Notes under the pieces: generated by a model
Told to the model about the DNA's origin: nothing
The model's database searches: none
What the model saw: only the letters and a program-made list of their open reading frames with translations
Source of the DNA: CAZWES01 sp964632395
Lineage (GTDB): Bacteria; Patescibacteriota; Gracilibacteria; Peribacterales; Peribacteraceae
Length of the DNA stretch: 22,000 nucleotides
Direction of reading: 5' to 3'
Assembly: GCA_964632395.1 (NCBI GenBank)
Contig: CAZWES010000019.1
Span: 1-22,000 of the forward strand
In this document: positions 12,182 through 18,390 of the stretch, piece after piece
Layout: every line of letters starts with the position of its first letter
Numbering within the stretch: position 1 is the first letter of the stretch
Position numbers and translations under genes: made by a program

Positions 12182-12624
12182 CCGAGTTCCACCAAAAGCT
12201 TCTTCTTAAGCTCATCCAAATCCTCTTCAGAAGGCTTCACCCCCTCAGCCTTCCGTAAGCTCTTATCCACCGACCATGCGGGCTTCTGCGGCTCCGGATC
12301 ATCTTCATATCTGGGGACGATGTGCCAATGAAGATGCGGATCAAGATTTCCAAGAAGCACATAGTTTAATTTTTTTGGTTTGAACGCACGAAACACTGCC
12401 TCAGCCACAACACTCATCTCGTTTAAGTACTTTTGACGAAGCTCGGTATTAAGTTCGTGCAGTTCAGATACATGCTGCTTGCATAAGAAAAGCGTGTAGC
12501 CACGGAAGAATTGGTAATCGCCAATCACAACGTATCCCGTCTCAAGCTCAGTGACGAAGAAAGGATTTTCTCCCTTTTTAATCTGATCAATTCGCTCGCA
12601 GATGAGACAGTTGACTTTGGACAT
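12178..12624 (-). CDS. HIT-family nucleotide hydrolase/transferase
   Basis: This is a 148-residue HIT-superfamily protein. The histidine triad reads HLHWHIVPR (residues about 105-113) after LNYVLLGNLDP. FRGYTLFLCKQHVSEL is the upstream conserved strand. The N-terminus CLICERI has a CxxC as in HIT proteins with a zinc site. Members hydrolyse or transfer nucleoside monophosphates from dinucleotides or aminoacyl-AMP; the substrate is unknown here. A promoter TTGATG-17-TATTAT (12667-12639 on the minus strand) gives a leader of about 7-8 nt. It is downstream of fumC in the same direction but separated by a strong hairpin. Confidence 0.9.
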   Translation of the reverse strand: MSKVNCLICERIDQIKKGENPFFVTELETGYVVIGDYQFFRGYTLFLCKQHVSELHELNTELRQKYLNEMSVVAEAVFRAFKPKKLNYVLLGNLDPHLHWHIVPRYEDDPEPQKPAWSVDKSLRKAEGVKPSEEDLDELKKKLLVELG

Positions 12625-12638
12625 GATTTACAGAAGAG

Positions 12639-12667
12639 ATAATACAATTTGTCGAAACCGGCATCAA
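12639..12667 (-). promoter_or_regulatory. predicted promoter of the HIT gene
   Basis: TTGATG (12667-12662), 17-bp spacer, TATTAT (12644-12639), 14 nt before the ATG. The -35 box abuts the hairpin at 12668-12697. Confidence 0.6.
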
Positions 12668-12697
12668 ATTTACCAGTATTCCAGAATACTGGTAAAT
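12668..12697 (-). terminator. strong hairpin between fumC and the HIT gene
   Basis: A perfect 14-bp inverted repeat (ATTTACCAGTATTC and its complement) with a 2-nt loop, 15 bp past the fumC stop. Only TTTG follows on the minus strand, so it may end fumC transcription inefficiently or act as an operator beside the HIT -35 box. Confidence 0.6.
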
Positions 12698-12711
12698 CGG
12701 AGAGCGCCAGT

Positions 12712-14088
12712 TCAAGCCATCTTCTCCGGATCAAGCACTTTTTTTAGTCGTGCCTGAGAAATTGAAGTCTTTCTCGATGCAACATCAATAATCCTCTCCC
12801 CTTTCTGCATCGCCTCCTTCACAATCTCCGCAGCTTTCTCATATCCAACTTCTTTCGCAAGAGGAGTTACAAGCATTGCATTGCGCTCCAACCGCTCCTT
12901 GATAACTTTACGATTTGCTTTAATGCCCCTCACACACTTATCTGCAAATAATTGACCAACGTTTGAAAGTAAATCAATTGAGGTCAAAAGTTTTGATGTG
13001 ATGAGCGGAAATGCAGTGCAAAGTTCGAACCTGCTTGCACTTGATACGGAGTAAGTGACTGATGCATCAGCACCGATGACCCACGCGGCAACCTGCTCCA
13101 CACTCTCGCACAAAACCGGGTTTACTTTGCCAGGCATTATGGAGGAACCTGCCTGAAGCTCCAGAAGAACCAACTCGTTGAGTCCGGCAACAGGACCCGA
13201 TCCCATCAAACGAATATCATTTGCAATTTTTGTGAGAGTGACGGCAACTTCCTTGAGCGCAGAACTCATGGAAAGACATGCCACGGGACACGATTGAGCT
13301 GATATATGATCTTTGGCTTCTGTAAGCGGAAGTTCAGTTTCCTTCCGTAATCTGACAATGACCTTTTTCGCAAACTGTGGATGTGCATTAAGCCCCGTTC
13401 CCACTGCAGTTCCACCAAGCGGCAAAGTGCAAAGTTTTTCTATGGATGCATCAACACTCTCCAAAGCCTGACCGATGAGAGTTGCATATGACCTGAATTC
13501 ATCTCCAAGCCGAACCGGTACTGCATCCATGTGATGCGTTCTTCCAGTCTTGATAATTCCATGAAACTGCTCTGCCTTTTTTTCCATGACTTCAACCAAA
13601 TGCTCAAGTGCAGGATTCAACTTATCCCGAGCCGCAAGTGCACACGAAACTTGCATCGCAGTCGGTACAACATCATTACTCGATTGACATCTGTTAACGT
13701 GATCATTCGGATGAACTCGCACTCTTCTCGAGCAAGTGAAGCCCGAAGCGGAACTGAGGGCTGAACGAGTCGAGAGACTGCGCCCCCCCGAATTCACCAA
13801 CCCAGCAATAACCTCATTAACATTCATATTCGATGAAGTTCCGGACCCGGTCTGAAAAACATCCACAGGAAACTGATCTGCATGCTTCCCGTTTTTGATA
13901 AGCCTCGCAGCCTTCGCAATTTTTTGTGACATACTCTTTGGAATTTCTTTGAGTTCACCGTTAACGACTGCCGCATGCTCTTTGATCATTGCAAGAGCAC
14001 GTATGAATTCGGTCGGCATTGGCCAACCTGAGATTGGGGAGTTTTTAAGGGCCTTTTCTGTGTGTGGGCCATAGAGGTGCTTTGGCAT
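12712..14088 (-). CDS. fumC: class II fumarate hydratase
   Basis: This 458-residue enzyme reversibly hydrates fumarate to malate. It begins with YGPHTEKALKNSPISG. TGSGTSSNMNVNEVIA (80-95) and VHPNDHVNRCQSSNDVVPTAM (125-145) are active-site blocks, TGRTHHMDAVPVRLG (181-195) carries a catalytic His, and the superfamily signature GSSIMPGKVNP is at 314-324. Between NEVIA and VHPND there are 29 residues instead of about 16 in E. coli FumC; the extra GRSLSTRSALSSASGFTC-type segment comes from a palindrome in the DNA. The insertion lies in a surface-exposed region in known structures (from memory). The start is fixed by TAGTAT six nt upstream. Aspartase or related lyase function is less likely. Confidence 0.93.
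   Translation of the reverse strand: MPKHLYGPHTEKALKNSPISGWPMPTEFIRALAMIKEHAAVVNGELKEIPKSMSQKIAKAARLIKNGKHADQFPVDVFQTGSGTSSNMNVNEVIAGLVNSGGRSLSTRSALSSASGFTCSRRVRVHPNDHVNRCQSSNDVVPTAMQVSCALAARDKLNPALEHLVEVMEKKAEQFHGIIKTGRTHHMDAVPVRLGDEFRSYATLIGQALESVDASIEKLCTLPLGGTAVGTGLNAHPQFAKKVIVRLRKETELPLTEAKDHISAQSCPVACLSMSSALKEVAVTLTKIANDIRLMGSGPVAGLNELVLLELQAGSSIMPGKVNPVLCESVEQVAAWVIGADASVTYSVSSASRFELCTAFPLITSKLLTSIDLLSNVGQLFADKCVRGIKANRKVIKERLERNAMLVTPLAKEVGYEKAAEIVKEAMQKGERIIDVASRKTSISQARLKKVLDPEKMA
13726..13775. repeat. palindromic element in frame within fumC
   Basis: Outer TCTCGA (13726-13731) pairs with TCGAGA (13770-13775). Inner AGCCC (13740-13744) pairs with GGGCT (13758-13762) across CGAAGCGGAACTGA. 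It encodes residues about 105-122, the part of FumC missing from typical homologues. Divergent from the TCATGCTGAG core, so membership in that family is tentative. Confidence 0.6.
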
Positions 14089-14094
14089 ACGCGA

Positions 14095-14100
14095 ATACTA
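14095..14100 (-). promoter_or_regulatory. -10 box of fumC, leaderless arrangement
   Basis: TAGTAT on the minus strand, exactly 6 nt before ATG 14088. Confidence 0.5.
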
Positions 14101-14146
14101 TCAGAAATTTGGGCACTCTCTTTCCAAATTGGAATGTAAACACAAT

Positions 14147-14175
14147 TTGACATTCTTATCAAATTAGTGTATTAT
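14147..14175 (+). promoter_or_regulatory. strong promoter of the L,D-transpeptidase gene
   Basis: TTGACA (14147-14152), 17-bp spacer, TATTAT (14170-14175), close to sigma-70 consensus. A leader of about 11 nt includes GAGAG before ATG 14193. Confidence 0.75.
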
Positions 14176-14192
14176 GCAACATCAGAGAGTAA

Positions 14193-14948
14193 ATGCAACA
14201 TAAACACCATCACCATGTCGGCGCTCTAACGATCATCCCGATCGCGCTCTTTTTGCTCGCTCCGCAGTGGGGAAAGGCCAGTATGGCGCCTACGATTGAG
14301 CAATACACGGAGTCTACCGAGCGCGCGGAGCAGCATATGCATATTCTGAACGCACAGTTTGAGGATCTACAGCGCTCACTCGGTCTGCTTACGACTGGAG
14401 AAGACAAAATCAGGTTCCCATCTGTTGTAGAACAGCACAGCAGTAAAAATTATGGTTCCCGGATAGAGCGCATGCACATGGCAAAAATCAGGAATGATGT
14501 TTTAAAGCAGCGAATCGCAGCTCACCGCTCGCAAATGGAAGGGCTTACCGGTCATCCCCAGGTAATCCACATAGATCTCTCGGATCAGAATGTAACGCTG
14601 ATAGAAAATGGTGCAATCATCACAAAATATCCAGTGAGTTCCGGAGCATGGGAAACACCTACACCGACAGGAAAATTTAAAATACACCTTAAACAGAAAT
14701 TAAGAATAAGCAGCCAGGCAACCCCATACCGCATGCCGTACTACCTGGCATTCACGGAGAGTCACAGCCACGGGCTGCACGCACTCCCCTACCTCGGCGA
14801 TGAACGCGAAGACTCGGATTACTGGCACGAGGCCAGATCTCACATAGGAATCCCTGTAAGCCACGGCTGCGTAAGATTTTTGCCGGAGGATGCGGAGGCA
14901 GTGTTTGAGTGGGCGGAGGTGGGGACGGCGGTGATTATTGGGGCGTGA
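14193..14948 (+). CDS. L,D-transpeptidase (YkuD family), exported
   Basis: This 251-residue protein crosslinks or modifies peptidoglycan. Residues 9-28 are a signal peptide or anchor after a His-rich start (MQHKHHHHVG). A helical, probably coiled-coil spacer covers about 35-115. The YkuD domain runs from about 122: VIHIDLSDQNVTLIENG, YPVSSGAWETPTPTGKFKI, HSHGLHALPY, and the catalytic HIGIPVSHGCVRF with Cys226. All expected catalytic residues are visible. Its consensus-like promoter suggests good expression. The 3' flank is the large palindrome that probably terminates it. The substrate preference is unknown. Confidence 0.93.
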   Translation: MQHKHHHHVGALTIIPIALFLLAPQWGKASMAPTIEQYTESTERAEQHMHILNAQFEDLQRSLGLLTTGEDKIRFPSVVEQHSSKNYGSRIERMHMAKIRNDVLKQRIAAHRSQMEGLTGHPQVIHIDLSDQNVTLIENGAIITKYPVSSGAWETPTPTGKFKIHLKQKLRISSQATPYRMPYYLAFTESHSHGLHALPYLGDEREDSDYWHEARSHIGIPVSHGCVRFLPEDAEAVFEWAEVGTAVIIGA

Positions 14949-14950
14949 AG

Positions 14951-15083
14951 AAAATGCGAAATGCGAGGTGTCATGCTGAGCGGAGCGGCGCTGTTATGCT
15001 TCGTCTCCGCCCTCCGCTACGCTCCGGGCTCCGCTCAGCATGACACAGCGCCGCGGAGACGAAGCATTCGCATTTCGCATTTT
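14951..15083. repeat. compound palindromic element and terminator between the transpeptidase gene and lemA
   Basis: Four complementary pairs: D 14951-14966 with 15068-15083 (16 bp, then a T-run); A 14968-14986 (GTGTCATGCTGAGCGGAGC) with 15028-15046 (19 bp, perfect); C 14987-14993 with 15046-15052; B 14996-15010 with 15053-15067 (15 bp, perfect). The order is D A C B / A' C' B' D', so A and B are interleaved and cannot both form in one simple nested hairpin. The outer stem plus TTTTTT makes an intrinsic terminator. Confidence 0.85.
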
Positions 15084-15105
15084 TTGTATTTCTCGCATTT
15101 TCGAA

Positions 15106-15111
15106 TAGAAT
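15106..15111 (+). promoter_or_regulatory. -10 box of lemA, leaderless arrangement
   Basis: TAGAAT, exactly 6 nt before ATG 15118. Confidence 0.5.
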
Positions 15112-15117
15112 ACCACC

Positions 15118-15678
15118 ATGACAACTCTATACGTAATCATCGGCCTCCTCGCTGCAATAATCATCTTTGTGATAGCAGTTTATAACGGACTCATTCGATC
15201 CCAGATAAGGGTAAAAGAAGGATGGAGCGATATCGATGTGCAACTAAAACGCCGCTACAACCTTATCCCGAACTTGGTTGAGACCGTGAAAGGATACGCA
15301 TCACACGAGCAGGAAACTTTTGACAGAGTGACGAAGGCACGAACCGCCGCAATGGGTGCAGGAAATGTTCACGATAAAGTGGAGGCAGAGAATATGCTGA
15401 CCGGCGCGCTCAAATCAATTTTTGCACTTTCGGAAAATTATCCGGATCTTAAGGCTAACCAAAACTTTATGAAGCTACAGGAAGATCTTACGGATACGGA
15501 GAATAAGATTCAGGCTGCTCGTAGGTTTTACAACGGTATGGTGCGTGATTTCAACACGAAGGTAGCTGTTTTTCCGAATAATGTGATCGCAGGATTCTTT
15601 GGCGGAAAGTTCGGGAAGCAGGAGTTCTTTGAGGTTGAGGAGGAAGGGCAGAGGGAGAATGTGCAGGTGAAGTTTTGA
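15118..15678 (+). CDS. lemA: LemA family protein
   Basis: This is a 186-residue LemA protein of normal length. An N-terminal transmembrane helix (residues 4-23, LYVIIGLLAAIIIFVIAVYN) precedes the family signature VKEGWSDIDVQLKRRYNLIP then NLVETVKGYASHEQETFDRV. Later come MKLQEDLTDTENKIQAARRFYN and VRDFNTKVAVFPNNVIAG. The fold is a long helical bundle facing outside; its biochemical role is not established. lemA usually sits directly before htpX; here hicB and a hicA fragment lie between. Confidence 0.95.
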   Translation: MTTLYVIIGLLAAIIIFVIAVYNGLIRSQIRVKEGWSDIDVQLKRRYNLIPNLVETVKGYASHEQETFDRVTKARTAAMGAGNVHDKVEAENMLTGALKSIFALSENYPDLKANQNFMKLQEDLTDTENKIQAARRFYNGMVRDFNTKVAVFPNNVIAGFFGGKFGKQEFFEVEEEGQRENVQVKF

Positions 15679-15687
15679 AAAATGTGG

Positions 15688-15693
15688 TATACT
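15688..15693 (+). promoter_or_regulatory. -10 box of hicB, leaderless arrangement
   Basis: TATACT, exactly 6 nt before ATG 15700. It overlaps the lemA 3' flank. Confidence 0.55.
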
Positions 15694-15699
15694 ACAAAT

Positions 15700-15927
15700 A
15701 TGAGAAAGGTAACTGTCACATTCATCTGGGACGAAGAACTCAAGATATTTACCGCATATTTGCCAGATGTTCCGGTTTGCGGAGAGGGTCCTACAAAAGA
15801 AGCTGCTCTCAATCATCTCAAAGAAGGCATTGAATTCTATATTGAGGAAGTTGGTCGGGAAGAATTTCTTTCGCAGGTCACTGTGCCGACGGAGTATGAA
15901 GAGGTAGAATTAGCGCAACTTGCCTAA
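15700..15927 (+). CDS. hicB: HicB-like antitoxin
   Basis: This is a 75-residue HicB-type protein. VTFIWDEELKIFTAYLPDVPVCGEG followed by TKEAALNHLKEGIEFYIEEV is the partial RNase H-like fold of HicB/UPF0150 antitoxins. No DNA-binding C-terminal domain is present. The order hicB then hicA is one of the known arrangements. ATG 15700 rather than the in-frame codon 18 bp upstream, because TATACT overlaps that region. The last 8 bp overlap the TTG start proposed for hicA. Confidence 0.85.
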   Translation: MRKVTVTFIWDEELKIFTAYLPDVPVCGEGPTKEAALNHLKEGIEFYIEEVGREEFLSQVTVPTEYEEVELAQLA

Positions 15928-16039
15928 GTTGCCACGAATCACCGGGAAACAACTTCTGAAGCTTCTTAGGAGAGAGGGATATGAGCTGGTTGGTATTAGA
16001 GGAAGCCATCATTTTATTATCCTCCTCAAAAAAACGTAG
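15920..16039 (+). pseudogene. hicA: HicA-like toxin, truncated
   Basis: A 39-codon frame beginning TTG (15920; alternative TTG at 15929) reads PKLPRITGKQLLKLLRREGY, then ELVGIRGSHHFIILLKKT and stops at TAG 16037-16039. LPRxTGKxLLxxLxxxGY...RGSHH is the HicA double-stranded RNA-binding fold with its catalytic His. Normal HicA is about 60-80 residues and continues to a VPxH...GxL segment, which is absent. The end falls on seven A's (16028-16034); dropping one A would enter the htpX frame. I infer loss of the 3' end at the htpX junction. Not resolvable: expression as a short peptide. Confidence 0.7.
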
Positions 16040-16046
16040 TTTCATC

Positions 16047-16949
16047 ATGGTATATGCTCATCTCACAAAAAACCGGCTCGCCACAGGACTGCTAATAATC
16101 GCATTCATCTTCTTTATAACTGCAATCGCAGTAGTTTTCTCTGAGGTACAGACTGGAGATCCCTTCATGTTCGCACTCCCAACTCTCCTCCTTGCCTGTT
16201 TTTACGTCCTCGTCTCGCTCGCATTCAGTAAAAACGCAGTACTTGCAATGAGTCACGCAAAGAAGATTGAGCATAATGATAATCCCGAGCTTTACAGAAC
16301 CCTTGAAAATCTTGCAATAAGCCGCGGCACTCCAACTCCGGAGCTTTATTTGATCGAGGACTCAGCACCAAATGCTTTTGCAACCGGAACTTTTAAAAAG
16401 CGTTCAGCCGTTGCGGTGACCTCTGGGCTGCTTGAGAAACTTGATAAACAGGAAATTGAAGGAGTGCTCGCACACGAGCTTGCACACATCCAGCACGAAG
16501 ATACAAGGCTGATGACAATTGTTGTTCTACTTGTCGGCGTGATCACTCTGCTTTCCGACATTTTCCTTAGATCAATGTTTTACGGTGGACGCGGCAGGAG
16601 AGATTCAAAAGGAAAAGGTGGTGCAATCCTGATTTTAATCGGAATCACACTCGCACTCCTCTCCCCTTTTATTGCACAAATATTGAAGCTTGCCGTCAGC
16701 CGCAAGCGTGAGTTTTATGCAGATGCGGAAGCAGCGTTGACGACGAGATATCCGGAGGGATTGGCATTAGCGCTTGAAAAAATCGCACATGACCCGGAAA
16801 AGCTGGAAGCTGCAAATCATGCAACGGCACATCTTTACATCGTGAACCCTTTTAAAGGAAGAGATGCGAAAAAATTCTGGAGCAAGATGTTTAGTACGCA
16901 TCCGCCAATGCCTGAACGAGTTGGGCGGTTGAGGAAAATGATGACATGA
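16047..16949 (+). CDS. htpX: HtpX-like membrane zinc metalloprotease
   Basis: This is a 300-residue M48 peptidase of the inner membrane, involved in quality control of membrane proteins. ATG 16047 gives MVYAHLTKNRLATGLLIIAF, matching the usual HtpX start (Y, NR, T, LL) and TM1; upstream codons belong to the hicA tail. TM2 is at about 42-62. The zinc site is HELAH (143-147) with a third ligand in EFYADAEA (Glu222). Two further hydrophobic segments are at about 157-172 and 192-214. FSTHPPMPERVGRLR ends the protein as in the family. No -10 or Shine-Dalgarno sequence is visible, so it probably depends on upstream transcription. Confidence 0.94.
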   Translation: MVYAHLTKNRLATGLLIIAFIFFITAIAVVFSEVQTGDPFMFALPTLLLACFYVLVSLAFSKNAVLAMSHAKKIEHNDNPELYRTLENLAISRGTPTPELYLIEDSAPNAFATGTFKKRSAVAVTSGLLEKLDKQEIEGVLAHELAHIQHEDTRLMTIVVLLVGVITLLSDIFLRSMFYGGRGRRDSKGKGGAILILIGITLALLSPFIAQILKLAVSRKREFYADAEAALTTRYPEGLALALEKIAHDPEKLEAANHATAHLYIVNPFKGRDAKKFWSKMFSTHPPMPERVGRLRKMMT

Positions 16950-16972
16950 AAAAACCCGCCTCTGGCGGCGGG
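16949..16972 (-). terminator. intrinsic terminator on the minus strand
   Basis: CCCGCC, a 6-nt loop, GGCGGG, then TTTTTTC on the minus strand. The T-tract abuts the htpX stop. It has no T-run in the plus direction, so it serves a minus-strand transcript. Confidence 0.8.
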
Positions 16973-17011
16973 GAGATTCAACGCCCTACGGCGTGTCCCA
17001 GGATCGTCAAC
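16949..17011 (-). ncRNA. predicted small RNA, about 63 nt
   Basis: A promoter (TGGACA-17-TATAAT) and an intrinsic terminator bracket a region without an ORF. The predicted 5' end is GTTGACGATCCTGGGACACG, followed by a hairpin CGCC-CTAC-GGCG-type stem and the terminator. Its first 25 or so bases are complementary, with small interruptions, to 17133-17160 in the tRNA-like RNA transcribed divergently. I do not recognise a known RNA family. The boundaries are predictions. Confidence 0.55.
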
Positions 17012-17017
17012 ACCACC

Positions 17018-17046
17018 ATTATACGAAATGTATCAGAGGTTGTCCA
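17018..17046 (-). promoter_or_regulatory. promoter of the predicted small RNA
   Basis: TGGACA (17046-17041), 17-bp spacer, TATAAT (17023-17018): five of six and six of six consensus positions. Confidence 0.7.
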
Positions 17047-17076
17047 CCCCCAAGTTTTCTTGATACACAAGCCAAT

Positions 17077-17105
17077 TTGACCCGATACATACAAGCATAT
17101 ATCCT
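17077..17105 (+). promoter_or_regulatory. predicted promoter of the tRNA-like RNA
   Basis: TTGACC (17077-17082), 17-bp spacer, TATCCT (17100-17105). The expected start near 17112 coincides with the first base of the flanking stem at 17113. It is divergent from the small-RNA promoter, 30 bp away. Confidence 0.55.
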
Positions 17106-17126
17106 CGCTGAAGCCACCGCGGAAAC

Positions 17127-17197
17127 GGGGCGTACTCGGTGTGTCTCTAGGATCGTCAACCTATGGGACGGGGGTTCGATTCCCCCACGCTCCACCA
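17127..17197 (+). tRNA. atypical tRNA-like RNA ending in CCA (no normal D-arm)
   Basis: The acceptor strand GGGGCGT (17127-17133) pairs with ACGCTCC (17187-17193), one G-U, followed by A and encoded CCA. The T-arm is canonical: GGGGG, TTCGATT loop, CCCCC (17170-17186). Only 36 nt lie between acceptor and T-stem: no D-stem, and a hairpin TAGG-ATCGTCAA-CCTA with an outer GTC/GAC extension instead of a normal anticodon arm. GGGACG before the T-stem resembles the 3' end of tmRNA, but no 5' tmRNA half (GG-N-TTCGAC type) is present upstream. GCCACCGC (17113-17120) and GCGGTGGC (17198-17205) form an extra precursor stem. It could be a degenerate tRNA, a D-armless tRNA or a tmRNA remnant. Confidence 0.55.
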
Positions 17198-17215
17198 GCG
17201 GTGGCGCCCTGAAAC

Positions 17216-18016
17216 ATGAGACGATCACTTCTAACATTACTTTGGCTTGCAACCGACACCCTGGTTTTCACAGGAGCGTATGCCCTCGCATACTTCGTAA
17301 AAGTCGGCTGGATCTTCTCATCTGATCTCCCCTTCCAGACTTATCTGACCGCGACACTCATGACCGTCACCGGTTGGTTAATCGTGATGGTAACAATGAG
17401 GAATTACGGACTTAGCCGCGTACAAAAAAGCCCCAAGAACTTCGCATACATCGCATACGCAAGCGTGATTGGAATGGCTGGCTTCGCGCTTTCCTTTTAC
17501 TTTTTAAAGCAGGAACTCTTCAGCCGCCTTCTTCTTTTGATGGCAGGCGTAACCTCTGCCGTGATGATTTATGTCTGGCACATCATTTTTGATCAAATCC
17601 AGCGAAGGTTTCTTAGGAAAAATCCTCCGACTTACCCAACACTCATCATCGGATCAAATCGTGAGGCAGAAAGGTTGATCGAAAAAATGCAGGTCAAAAA
17701 ATCACCCTACACGCCCGTTGCAATTTTAGATGGGCATGGCTCATCGAGATCTGAAATCCACGGAGTACCTGTTGTGGGCAAACTGAATAAACTTGAAGAT
17801 GTGATCAGAGAAAGAAAAGTGACCCACCTTGTGCAATGCGACCAACTGGAACACTCCATAAATCTCCTCTCACTCTGCAGAGCACACGGCATCACCTACA
17901 TGCTCCTCCCATTCGTCCTTGGCGTGATAGAAGATCAGGTGCCAACTGAGGCATTGGAAGGACAGCAAGTTGTTTCTGTTGGTGGAAAGGGGGGGTGGAG
18001 GTGGTTTTTTAGGTAA
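17216..18016 (+). CDS. polyprenyl glycosylphosphotransferase N-terminal half (CoA-binding-like domain), catalytic domain missing
   Basis: This is a 266-residue protein. Four hydrophobic segments lie in residues 4-120. A Rossmann-like domain (PTLIIGSNREAERLIEKMQ, VAILDGHGSSRSEIHGVPVV, VTHLVQCDQLEH) follows, ending with VPTEALEGQQVVSVGGKGGW. This is the N-terminal region of WbaP/WcaJ-type initiating transferases, which attach sugar-phosphate to undecaprenyl phosphate. In those proteins the bacterial sugar-transferase domain (KR..D) follows directly after this point. Here the frame stops after RWFFR beside G7 and T6 runs, and the next ORF is unrelated. Either a domain-only homologue or a truncation; catalysis is not expected. 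It begins 18 bp after the tRNA-like RNA. Confidence 0.8.
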   Translation: MRRSLLTLLWLATDTLVFTGAYALAYFVKVGWIFSSDLPFQTYLTATLMTVTGWLIVMVTMRNYGLSRVQKSPKNFAYIAYASVIGMAGFALSFYFLKQELFSRLLLLMAGVTSAVMIYVWHIIFDQIQRRFLRKNPPTYPTLIIGSNREAERLIEKMQVKKSPYTPVAILDGHGSSRSEIHGVPVVGKLNKLEDVIRERKVTHLVQCDQLEHSINLLSLCRAHGITYMLLPFVLGVIEDQVPTEALEGQQVVSVGGKGGWRWFFR

Positions 18017-18021
18017 TCATT

Positions 18022-18375
18022 ATGGACTTTGCAACTCCAATCATTGAACTGACGGATGAAAACGACGATGTCGTCGGACAAGTGGTTATTCACCCGGAAC
18101 GCCCAAGCTTACACATCAAACTCTTACGGAGAAATGTACTTGAAGAGATCCGTGATAGGCTTCGCACGATTCAGGCAGAAATAGATGAGCGGATTCCGTG
18201 TATCGGAACTGGCGAAAACATAAAACCGTTCGATCCAGCATCTTTTACTCCGGAAGACGTTCACAAGTTATGTAATATGATCAAAAGTACCACAGAATGT
18301 ATGCCTGCTGGGAGAATTGGGTTAACCGCAAAACCAATCCAATCGACCAATGAATGGTCAGAAACCGGAAACTGA
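18022..18375 (+). CDS. hypothetical protein, unknown function
   Basis: This is a 117-residue soluble ORF that I do not recognise. Its N-terminal half has alternating hydrophobic/charged strands (PIIELTDENDDVVGQVVIHP, SLHIKLLRRN), then a helix (VLEEIRDRLRTIQAEIDERI) and a Cys-containing C-terminal half (PEDVHKLCNMIKSTTECM). It starts 5 bp after the upstream stop with AGGT about 8 nt before the ATG, and ends 15 bp before the sugar-nucleotidyltransferase gene, so cotranscription is likely. Confidence 0.65.
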   Translation: MDFATPIIELTDENDDVVGQVVIHPERPSLHIKLLRRNVLEEIRDRLRTIQAEIDERIPCIGTGENIKPFDPASFTPEDVHKLCNMIKSTTECMPAGRIGLTAKPIQSTNEWSETGN

Positions 18376-18377
18376 CA

Positions 18378-18383
18378 TAGACT
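18378..18383 (+). promoter_or_regulatory. -10 box of the sugar-nucleotidyltransferase gene
   Basis: TAGACT, 7 nt before ATG 18391. Confidence 0.4.
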
Positions 18384-18390
18384 GCACCCC

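Noticed and set aside
16960..17197. A full one-piece tmRNA (ssrA) on the plus strand ending at 17197
   Set aside because: The 3' end resembles tmRNA, but no upstream acceptor strand other than GGGGCGT at 17127 pairs with ACGCTCC, there is no GG-N-TTCGAC motif and no tag reading frame ending in an ALAA-type sequence.
17019..17252. Minus-strand ORF with VERGGIEPPS-like residues
   Set aside because: This peptide type is a classic artefact of translating the complement of a tRNA T-arm and acceptor stem.
17198..17400. Permuted two-piece tmRNA with the 5' half downstream of the CCA
   Set aside because: The sequence after the CCA is a good membrane-protein coding frame from 17216 and has no tmRNA 5' motif.
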